A stretch of 6,421 nucleotides of DNA from Lachnospiraceae bacterium (GTDB taxonomy: Bacteria > Bacillota > Clostridia > Lachnospirales > Lachnospiraceae). Under the pieces are notes generated by a model. The model was not told the origin of the DNA. It made no database searches and saw only the letters and a list, made by a program, of their open reading frames with translations. This document shows positions 1 through 4,835 of the stretch, in pieces (position 1 is the stretch's first letter; every line of letters begins with the position of its first letter). The stretch covers positions 1 to 6,421 of the forward strand of contig CAAFXG010000267.1 in assembly GCA_900766925.1 (NCBI GenBank), given 5' to 3'. The translations under genes and the position numbers were made by a program.

Positions 1-87
1 CCTTAGCATGTCGGCATGTTCTTCCTCGCGTGAGTAGTTATATAGCGAATGTCCGAGGTGCCAGTCGCTGGTGTGTATTATCTTCAT
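1..87 (-). CDS. sbcD: Exonuclease SbcCD subunit D, N-terminal fragment (runs off the left edge)
   Basis: Read on the minus strand, the first 29 codons give MKIIHTSDWHLGHSLYNY followed by SREEEHADMLR and run off the window. The D8-x-H10 pair in TSDWHLG is metallophosphoesterase motif I of the Mre11/SbcD family, which binds the active-site metals. SbcD is the nuclease subunit of the cytoplasmic SbcCD complex, which cleaves DNA hairpins and blocked ends; the ATPase partner SbcC is usually encoded next to it and would lie outside the window. The start is fixed by homology, since the family motif begins a few residues in, and AAGG lies directly against the ATG. The gene is divergent from the acetyltransferase. 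Only about 7% of the usual ~400-residue protein is seen, but this N terminus is very characteristic. Confidence 0.9.
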   Translation of the reverse strand, partial: MKIIHTSDWHLGHSLYNYSREEEHADMLR

Positions 88-115
88 CCTTATATATATC
101 TTTAATTCATAGCTG

Positions 116-145
116 CAAAGATACTGTTTATTTTGATAAAACAAA
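116..145 (-). promoter_or_regulatory. Predicted Bacteroidota promoter for sbcD
   Basis: On the minus strand TATCTTTG (116-123) matches the Bacteroidota -7 box TAnnTTTG, and TTTG (142-145) lies 18 bp upstream in the -33 position. It sits about 28 bp upstream of the sbcD start codon. The spacer is slightly shorter than the usual 19-21 bp. Confidence 0.55.
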
Positions 146-184
146 GCAAAAAATCAAAATTCTTTGGAATAATCATCAAAATAC

Positions 185-215
185 TTGCAGAAATGGAAAA
201 TACTTCGTACTTTTG
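185..215 (+). promoter_or_regulatory. Predicted Bacteroidota promoter for the acetyltransferase
   Basis: TTG (185-187), a 20-bp spacer, then TACTTTTG (208-215) fits TTG/TAnnTTTG with ideal spacing. The box ends 38 bp before the ATG at 254. Together with the sbcD promoter it makes a compact divergent promoter region. Confidence 0.55.
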
Positions 216-253
216 CAAGAAATAGTGATTAAATTTTCTAAAGACAACGATAT

Positions 254-991
254 ATGCAATACTCCGATTATGATGCCGAGACCCTGTTCTCGGTGGGACG
301 CAGGTTCCTGAATGGCGACTGTGTAGAGAAGGACATCGCCAAGGCAAAGGCAATGCTCAGTAGGGCTGCCGAAATGGGGCATCCACTCGCCCGTAAGTTG
401 ATGGAATCCATATCCGAGGATATTCCTGAGGAAGAGGACGACATGAAGGAATGGAACAAGATGAGAAGTGGGGAGATGTACGACTGGACAGACCCCGTGA
501 TCGACCGCAGTCTGACGCGCTCGCGATTGGCATGCGAGAAATTCAACAAGTCGGGCATCGACCATGATGACTATCGCTCAGTGCTCGAGGCGATGATTCC
601 CGGTGTGCCCAAGTCGGTCACCATCCTTCCTCCCTTTCATTGCGACCATGGCAACGGACTGCATCTTGGCGAGGGAGTCTTCGTCAATTACAACGGCATG
701 TTCCTCGACGCGGGCGAAATCACAATTGGAGCACACACGCTCATCGGTCCCAACTGCTCGCTCTACACTCCCCAGCATCCCATCGACTATCTTCAGCGTC
801 GCAAGACGCTTGAGTCGGCTTTACCCATAAAGATTGGAGAGGACTGTTGGCTTGGGGGTAACGTAACAGTCTGTCCGGGAGTCACCATAGGCGACCGCAC
901 AGTGATAGGGGCGGGCAGTGTGGTCACTCACGACATTCCCTCCGACTGTATGGCGGCTGGCAATCCCTGCAAGGTTATCAAGCGCTTGTGA
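254..991 (+). CDS. Sel1-repeat / maltose-type O-acetyltransferase fusion, 245 aa
   Basis: This is a predicted cytoplasmic acetyl-CoA-dependent O-acetyltransferase. Residues ~7-53 form one Sel1-like (TPR-type) helical repeat (LFSVGRRFLNGDCVEKD, then KAKAMLSRAAEMGHPLARKL), followed by an acidic linker (~54-63). Residues ~65-118 resemble the Mac N-terminal domain of maltose/galactoside acetyltransferases (KMRSGEMYDWTDP...). Residues ~121-245 are a hexapeptide-repeat left-handed beta-helix, including IGPNCSLYTPQHP, where H175 is the expected catalytic His, and a C-terminal AGNPCKVIKRL typical of the family. Family members are normally ~185-200 aa, so the extra length is the Sel1 extension. The ATG at 254 was chosen because it directly precedes the repeat and lies just downstream of a promoter; no strong ribosome-binding site is visible. 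The acceptor is unknown: family members act on sugars or thiogalactosides. It is more G+C-rich than the R-M genes. Confidence 0.88.
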   Translation: MQYSDYDAETLFSVGRRFLNGDCVEKDIAKAKAMLSRAAEMGHPLARKLMESISEDIPEEEDDMKEWNKMRSGEMYDWTDPVIDRSLTRSRLACEKFNKSGIDHDDYRSVLEAMIPGVPKSVTILPPFHCDHGNGLHLGEGVFVNYNGMFLDAGEITIGAHTLIGPNCSLYTPQHPIDYLQRRKTLESALPIKIGEDCWLGGNVTVCPGVTIGDRTVIGAGSVVTHDIPSDCMAAGNPCKVIKRL

Positions 992-1033
992 TTGATTTGT
1001 GTGGAAATCCAAATACCATATAGTATTCTCTCT

Positions 1034-1047
1034 CGCGCGTGTGCGCG
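1034..1047. repeat. Alternating GC inverted repeat (CGCGC-GTGT-GCGCG)
   Basis: CGCGC (1034-1038), a GTGT loop and GCGCG (1043-1047) form a 5-bp hairpin. The tract from 1034 to about 1048 alternates pyrimidine and purine throughout. It lies 43 bp after the acetyltransferase stop. There is no following T-run on either strand, so an intrinsic terminator is not supported. Confidence 0.6.
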
Positions 1048-1063
1048 CAGGAAAAAGTTTAAA

Positions 1064-1140
1064 AACATCTGTCAGTGTCAGCCTTATTTATAACACATTG
1101 ATAAATAGACAATTATCAAAATCGGATGCTGACAGATGTT
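1064..1140. repeat. Nested, mutually exclusive inverted repeats (TGTCAG element)
   Basis: The outer arms AACATCTGTCAG (1064-1075) and CTGACAGATGTT (1129-1140) are perfect 12-bp inverted copies 53 bp apart. The right arm can instead pair through GCTGACA (1128-1134) with the overlapping TGTCAGC (1076-1082). Inside, TATTTAT (1085-1091) pairs with ATAAATA (1101-1107), or alternatively TTGATAA (1098-1104) pairs with TTATCAA (1113-1119). It could be an operator with several half-sites or a folding RNA. No adjacent gene reveals which. Confidence 0.65.
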
Positions 1141-1360
1141 ATAAAAAACAAGTTAAGACCTTATCAAAACAGGGTGATTTGAGCAAAAAACAAGCTAAAT
1201 TAACTCCAAAATCCGCACTAAATTGACATTATGTGTATTCCTCTGTCATCTCCCAATGCCTTGGCATTCCATCTCTGTCATAATATAGTAAATCTCTCTT
1301 TCTCTTTGTCTCTGTGGTTTAAATATAACTTCAGAAAGTTCAGTCATAAACAGAATGCCC

Positions 1361-1520
1361 TGTTGACACACTTGTTCCATCGCAGTTGCCACGCCCGTTC
1401 CAAAGCTGTTGTCACACTTGTTCCATGCCTGTTGTTACACCCGTTCCAAGGCTGTGATACGACTATTCCAACAGTACTGGAACAGTCGTGTCAACAGTCA
1501 TTGTCACACTTGTTCCAACG
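1361..1520. repeat. Seven degenerate ~23-bp tandem repeats, one inverted
   Basis: Units start at 1361, 1384, 1407, 1430, 1453, 1475 and 1498. The shared core is close to TTGTCACACTTGTTCCA, with GTTCCA (or ATTCCA) the best-conserved part. Units 1-4 are each exactly 23 bp. The unit at 1475-1497 is in reverse orientation, reading as TGTTGACACGACTGTTCCA on the minus strand. Units 5 and 6 therefore form a hairpin: ACGACTATTCCA (1459-1470) against TGGAACAGTCGT (1478-1489), 11 of 12 paired, 7-nt loop. There are no spacers between units, so this is not a CRISPR array. A period not divisible by three argues against coding. The function is unknown. Confidence 0.8.
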
Positions 1521-1596
1521 TAATGTCTTGCCTCGCAATGATACCGCTCGTCAATGCTCTAGCTTATCCGTCAGCTTGTCGAAACGTCCGCTGTAG

Positions 1597-1617
1597 GGTC
1601 TTACCTCGTGTAAGACC
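1597..1617. other. Perfect 8-bp hairpin
   Basis: GGTCTTAC (1597-1604), loop CTCGT, GTAAGACC (1610-1617). No T-run follows on either strand, so I do not call it an intrinsic terminator, although it lies between the repeat array and the next promoter, where one might be expected. Confidence 0.6.
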
Positions 1618-1657
1618 GCCCATCGTTAGTGTAATCATATAAATTAATACTAAAATT

Positions 1658-1684
1658 CTCCCGAATTGTTTGGCAGTTCGGGAG
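1658..1684. repeat. 8-bp inverted repeat overlapping the leader promoter
   Basis: CTCCCGAA (1658-1665) and TTCGGGAG (1677-1684) are perfect inverted copies 11 bp apart. The predicted -33 element TTTG (1669-1672) lies in the loop. The site could be an operator for a dimeric regulator, or a terminator (ATTTTG follows) ending transcription from the left just before a new start. Confidence 0.6.
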
Positions 1685-1700
1685 ATTTTGTATATCTTTG
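1669..1700 (+). promoter_or_regulatory. Strong Bacteroidota-type promoter driving the leader and R-M operon
   Basis: TTTG (1669-1672), a 20-bp spacer and TATCTTTG (1693-1700) match the -33 TTTG / -7 TAnnTTTG consensus very well. The start of transcription is predicted near 1706-1708, about 600 nt upstream of the methyltransferase ATG. No equally good promoter was found closer to the gene. Confidence 0.65.
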
Positions 1701-1703
1701 CAC

Positions 1704-1746
1704 GCAGTTAGTCGAACTCCACGCCCTAAGGCAGGAGGGAAACTGC
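1704..1746 (+). other. Nested hairpin at the 5' end of the leader
   Basis: GCAGTT (1704-1709) pairs with AACTGC (1741-1746). Inside it CTCC (1717-1720) pairs with GGAG (1734-1737), and inside that GCC (1723-1725) pairs with GGC (1730-1732) around a CTAA loop. Because the transcript probably begins at 1706-1708, the outer helix may be shortened. Confidence 0.45.
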
Positions 1747-1933
1747 TGATGGCAATGGGGCAGCGAGCCTGTCCGGATGCATAATGTTAAGATTAAAAAA
1801 AGCAGTATCGTAATTAAAATTTAAATCATTAAAGTATAAGAATATAAAAAAGTGAAATAAACTCCTAGCTTCGCCAGTGGCATGTCCATAATGGCAGGTG
1901 AGGGAAAATATTTTAAGAACACGCGTTCTTCAA

Positions 1934-2065
1934 ATCGGAATACTCAGAAAACTTGGCCGTTAGAAGAGTACAATAGATAGATTTGATATGAAGACGTCTG
2001 CGCTTTAGCGTGGGCTCTATTATCGTCTATCTATAGGTTCCGGCCAAGTACCTCTGAGTATCGAT
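1934..2065 (+). other. Leader fold 1: ~130-nt composite hairpin
   Basis: ATCG (1934-1937) pairs with CGAT (2062-2065), ATACTCAG (1940-1947) with CTGAGTAT (2054-2061), and ACTTGGCCG (1951-1959) with CGGCCAAGT (2041-2049): 21 Watson-Crick pairs in all. Further in, ATAGATAGA (1973-1981) pairs with TCTATCTAT (2026-2034). At the tip GTCTGCGC (1996-2003) pairs with GCGTGGGC (2008-2015) across a TTTA loop; three pairs there are G-U, which suggests the plus-strand RNA is the folding molecule. AGA/TCT extends the tip beyond a bulged C. Confidence 0.6.
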
Positions 2066-2109
2066 AATTAGCTCACGCTTCTTATTTGATACACAGAGTT
2101 ACTTGGTCG
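2041..2109 (+). other. Leader fold 2: competing 24-position stem with a pseudoknot-capable loop
   Basis: Positions 2041-2064 face 2086-2109 with 20 Watson-Crick pairs, 2 G-U pairs and 2 mismatches, closing a 21-nt loop. The left arm is the same strand used as the right arm of fold 1, so the two cannot coexist. The loop segment AGCTCACGCT (2070-2079) is complementary to AGCGTGGGCT (2007-2016), 10 pairs including one G-U, which would also open the tip of fold 1. AAATTTTCTTC follows the stem, only a weak terminator-like tail. Confidence 0.6.
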
Positions 2110-2131
2110 AAATTTTCTTCGAAATGAAATC

Positions 2132-2200
2132 GCGCTTAAAAGCGCAACCTATTGTTTTATGCATGAAGGTTGCCAGTTGACAATTTCAATAAGCAACCTT
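2132..2200 (+). promoter_or_regulatory. Set of competing arms (attenuator-like)
   Basis: GCGCTT (2132-2137) pairs with AAGCGC (2140-2145). GCAACCT (2144-2150), which overlaps that stem by two bases, pairs with AGGTTGC (2167-2173). AAGGTTGC (2166-2173) can instead pair perfectly with GCAACCTT (2193-2200). The three pairings form an either/or chain 110-180 nt upstream of the methyltransferase start. ATTGTTTTATG after the first hairpin is at best a poor terminator tail. Confidence 0.5.
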
Positions 2201-2201
2201 A

Positions 2202-2297
2202 TGGGAAATCTGTCTTATGTAAATGTTTATATACTCATATCCTCGTATTATCATGCGAGGTGTGGGATTGCCATTGCCATATTGGGTTGGTTTCCCA
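2202..2297 (+). promoter_or_regulatory. Long-range pairing next to the methyltransferase ribosome-binding site
   Basis: TGGGAAA (2202-2208) is perfectly complementary to TTTCCCA (2291-2297), enclosing a CCTCG/CGAGG hairpin (2241-2245 with 2256-2260). The right arm touches AGGG (2297-2300), the only Shine-Dalgarno-like motif, 10 nt before the ATG at 2311. Pairing could affect ribosome access. Confidence 0.4.
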
Positions 2298-2310
2298 GGG
2301 TTATATTGTT

Positions 2311-4833
2311 ATGCCCATCAATAAATATAAAACAAAACAACCATTTACATATATAAGTCTTTTCAGTAGTGCAGGAGTTGGTTGCTATGGATTTAAGATG
2401 GCAGGGTTTGAATGTATAGCAACATGTGAATTGTTGAGTAAAAGGCTTAATATACAAATTTACAACCACAAATGTCGTTATGAAAGTGGCTATATTTGTG
2501 GTGATATTACATTGGATGAAACCAAGAATAGAATTGCCTCTGAGTTTGGTAAATGGCAAAGAAATCATGGAGTCAAAGACCTTGATGTCCTTATAGCTAC
2601 ACCTCCTTGTCAAGGTATGTCCTATGCTAATCACAAAAAGAAAAACAAGGATAAGGAGATGAAGCGAAACTCTCTAGTTGTAGAATCTTTGATTATGACT
2701 AAACGTCTTCATCCCAAGTTCTTTATTTATGAAAATGTGAAAGCATTCCTTGGAACGGCATGTTTGGATACTGATGGTCGGTTTAAGTCGATAAAAGATG
2801 CTATTACACATAATCTTGATGGTGAATATAATATACTGTATCGCATTCCTAATTTTAAGGATTATGGTTGTCCATCAAGTAGGACACGAACATTGGTTAT
2901 AGGTGTCCGTAAAGACATTTTGGATATTACTCCTTACGATATATTTCCAGATGAAAAACCCCAACAAACACTTAGACAAACTATTGGACATCTTCCAAAA
3001 CTAACAACGATGGGAGAGATATGGGACAAAGACTTGTACCACTCTTTTAGAAGTTATAATCCAATAATGATAGCTTGGATTGAAAAATTGAAGGAAGGAC
3101 AAGGTGCATTTGATAACGAGGAATTTGAAAGGCGTCCATATCATATCGTAGATGGTGTAAAAGTGCCTAATGTTGAAAAAAATGGAGATAAATACACACG
3201 GCAATATTGGGATAAGGTAGCACCATGTGTACATACAAGAAATGACATTCTTGCAAGCCAAAATACGGTTCATCCTGTTGACAATCGTGTTTTCAGCATA
3301 CGCGAATTAATGATTATGATGTCTATTCCTGATAGTTTTGAATGGGACTCTACACCATTTTCGGAACTTAATATAATGCCAATAGAAGACAAACGGAAAT
3401 ATCTGAAAGAAAATGGAATTAATATTCGCCAAAATATTGGTGAAGCTGTTCCTACCATAATATTTTATCAAATAGCTTCTAAAATTGCAAAATTATTGAA
3501 TGTTCTTTATGACGAAACTAAAGTATTGGATGTCATAAAAACTAATGAATTGATAGATACTGATTCAATTATAAAGTATATAAAAGAGAAGAAGAACTTA
3601 GGTTTTGTTAATCTTTCAAAGGTTGCAGAATATTCAAATGTTATGCGTGAAGATAATGAAGCATTCTATACCAGGCCTAACATTTGTTATGCTGTTGTAA
3701 AGAATTTACCTGATGCATCATGTTTCAAAACTTTGCGCATACTTGAACCTTCTGTTGGTGTGGGAAACTTTCTTCCATGTATAATAGAAAAATACAAGTC
3801 TGTGAAAGAGGTTATAATAGACATCTGTGACATAGATTCGAATAGTATAGACATAGTTTGTGAGTTACTTACACTAATTAATATACCAGGTAATATAACA
3901 ATTAATTATATTGTCACAGACTTTCTTCTTCAAGATTTTTCACGTCATTATGATATCGTAATTGGTAATCCTCCATATAAAAAGCTAACAGGTTCAAAGC
4001 TATTATTAGACAAATATAAACGCCAGTCTGAAAATAAAAACACAAATAACCTGTTTTCGTTCTTCATTGAAAAAGCATTGAAGTGTGGGGATTACGTGTC
4101 TCTTATTGTCCCCAAAAGTCTGATAAGTGCTCCTGAATTCAACGTAACAAGGAAAATAATGGAAAAATTTAATATTATTAATATTGTTGATTTTGGAGAA
4201 AAAGCTTTCAAGGGTGTAAAGATTGAAACCATATCTTTTTTGGTCAATACAAAGAGCATGCCTGATAGAACAACTGTTGAGTCATATATAACCGATACTA
4301 TATATGATTATGCTCAAAACTACATTATTGACAATCATTTTCCGTATTGGCTAATTTACAGGGACAATACATTTGATATTGTTGCTTCGAAAATGAGATT
4401 AGGGGTCTTCAAGGCTTTCAGAGATAGAAGTATAACAAAGAAAAACACCAGTAGCAATGGAAATATCAGGGTTCTGAAATCAAGGAATATAGCATCAAAT
4501 GAGATCATTTCAATTGATGGGTATGATTGTTATATTGACGATGTTCAAAATTTTGCAGTTGGTGAATATTTAAACAAACAAGGCTGTGTATTGATTCCTA
4601 ACCTGACATATTATCCACGAGCGTGTTTTTTGCCGGAGAACTGTATTTGCGACGGTTCGGTTGCCATATTGGAAACTAAGGAAGATGGTGTAGTGGTATC
4701 AGAAGACGACTTGGCATATTTTGGAACAGAAGAATTTCATAACTTCTATAAGATTGCCAGAAACAGAGGTACACGTTCATTAAACATTGACAATAATTCT
4801 GTATTCTTTTTTGGACTTTTAAAAAATTATTAA
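2311..4833 (+). CDS. Fused cytosine-C5 / adenine-N6 DNA methyltransferase, 840 aa (R-M modification enzyme)
   Basis: Residues ~12-390 are a C5-cytosine methyltransferase: motif I F18-SSAGVG (SAM binding), motif IV TPPCQG with catalytic C100, motif VI E141-N-V, motif VIII SSRTR (R191, R193), motif IX R331-EL...IPDSF and motif X NIGEAVP (375-381). The region ~200-330 would hold its short target-recognition segment. Residues ~450-640 are an N6-adenine methyltransferase: FYTRP (452-456), motif I LEPSVGVGNF (478-487) and motif IV NPPY (553-556). The rest (~640-840) is probably a second recognition domain. Both active sites look intact. The ATG at 2311 was chosen because homology starts at once; the frame is open back to 2167, but that extension is Cys/His-rich and lies in structured leader. 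Each half should protect one strand of an asymmetric site; the adenine half resembles the Alw26I/Eco31I/Esp3I group. It is A+T-rich, suggesting transfer. Confidence 0.93.
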   Translation: MPINKYKTKQPFTYISLFSSAGVGCYGFKMAGFECIATCELLSKRLNIQIYNHKCRYESGYICGDITLDETKNRIASEFGKWQRNHGVKDLDVLIATPPCQGMSYANHKKKNKDKEMKRNSLVVESLIMTKRLHPKFFIYENVKAFLGTACLDTDGRFKSIKDAITHNLDGEYNILYRIPNFKDYGCPSSRTRTLVIGVRKDILDITPYDIFPDEKPQQTLRQTIGHLPKLTTMGEIWDKDLYHSFRSYNPIMIAWIEKLKEGQGAFDNEEFERRPYHIVDGVKVPNVEKNGDKYTRQYWDKVAPCVHTRNDILASQNTVHPVDNRVFSIRELMIMMSIPDSFEWDSTPFSELNIMPIEDKRKYLKENGINIRQNIGEAVPTIIFYQIASKIAKLLNVLYDETKVLDVIKTNELIDTDSIIKYIKEKKNLGFVNLSKVAEYSNVMREDNEAFYTRPNICYAVVKNLPDASCFKTLRILEPSVGVGNFLPCIIEKYKSVKEVIIDICDIDSNSIDIVCELLTLINIPGNITINYIVTDFLLQDFSRHYDIVIGNPPYKKLTGSKLLLDKYKRQSENKNTNNLFSFFIEKALKCGDYVSLIVPKSLISAPEFNVTRKIMEKFNIINIVDFGEKAFKGVKIETISFLVNTKSMPDRTTVESYITDTIYDYAQNYIIDNHFPYWLIYRDNTFDIVASKMRLGVFKAFRDRSITKKNTSSNGNIRVLKSRNIASNEIISIDGYDCYIDDVQNFAVGEYLNKQGCVLIPNLTYYPRACFLPENCICDGSVAILETKEDGVVVSEDDLAYFGTEEFHNFYKIARNRGTRSLNIDNNSVFFFGLLKNY

Positions 4834-4835
4834 TT

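Larger units (their letters stand above)
992..2310. other. 1.3-kb interval without a convincing protein gene, rich in inverted repeats
   Basis: Open frames here (for example on the plus strand from 999, 1231, 1409 and 2159) show no domain, have erratic composition and overlap repeats whose ~23-bp period is not a multiple of three. I regard the interval as non-coding. In order it holds a GC-alternating hairpin, nested competing inverted repeats, a small perfect hairpin at 1255-1268 (AATGCC/GGCATT), a ~23-bp repeat array, a hairpin at 1597-1617, and a promoter with a long structured leader. I see nothing notable in 1141-1254, 1269-1360 or 1521-1596. No tRNA or rRNA was recognised. Confidence 0.7.
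1707..2310 (+). ncRNA. Long structured leader / candidate regulatory RNA upstream of the R-M operon
   Basis: The interval from the predicted start near 1707 to the methyltransferase ATG lacks a credible ORF and is dense in complementary segments. In order: a nested 5' hairpin (1704-1746), a small hairpin AAGAAC/GTTCTT (1915-1930), a long composite hairpin (1934-2065) competing with a 24-position stem (2041-2109), a GCGC hairpin (2132-2145), competing GCAACCT/AGGTTGC arms (2144-2200), CCTCG/CGAGG (2241-2260), and an arm facing the ribosome-binding site (2202-2297). Several helices rely on G-U pairs, which favours RNA over DNA function. It matches no RNA family I can name. It could be a 5' UTR, an attenuator, a free RNA, or two unrelated elements. 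The boundaries are predictions. Confidence 0.5.

Noticed and set aside
30..311. Plus-strand ORF across the sbcD/acetyltransferase divergent region
   Set aside because: It overlaps the sbcD 5' end antisense and both predicted promoters and has no recognisable similarity.
1361..1520. CRISPR array
   Set aside because: Units abut without spacers, are degenerate, and one is inverted. No cas gene is present.
999..1642. Plus-strand ORFs starting at 999, 1231 and 1409
   Set aside because: They span inverted repeats and the ~23-bp array, show no domains and have low-complexity composition.
1953..1985. Alternative promoter TTG / TAGATTTG inside the leader
   Set aside because: The 22-bp spacing is off and both boxes are part of the long hairpin. 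The promoter at 1669-1700 is much better.
1940..2061. Integron attC site
   Set aside because: The pairing geometry is superficially similar, but the conserved GTTRRRY/RYYYAAC core sites are not present in matching positions and there is no cassette structure.
1934..2109. Retron msr-msd or group II intron RNA
   Set aside because: No reverse transcriptase gene is in the window, and no group II domain V signature was seen.
2170..2310. N-terminal extension of the methyltransferase from a TTG start at 2170
   Set aside because: The 47 extra residues are Cys/His-rich with no family similarity and overlap leader hairpins. The C5-methyltransferase homology begins right after the ATG at 2311.
2159..2356. 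65-codon ORF as a leader peptide or C protein
   Set aside because: It has no helix-turn-helix pattern and no ribosome-binding site, is composed of hairpin-forming sequence and overlaps the methyltransferase start in another frame. A leader peptide cannot be excluded but is not supported.
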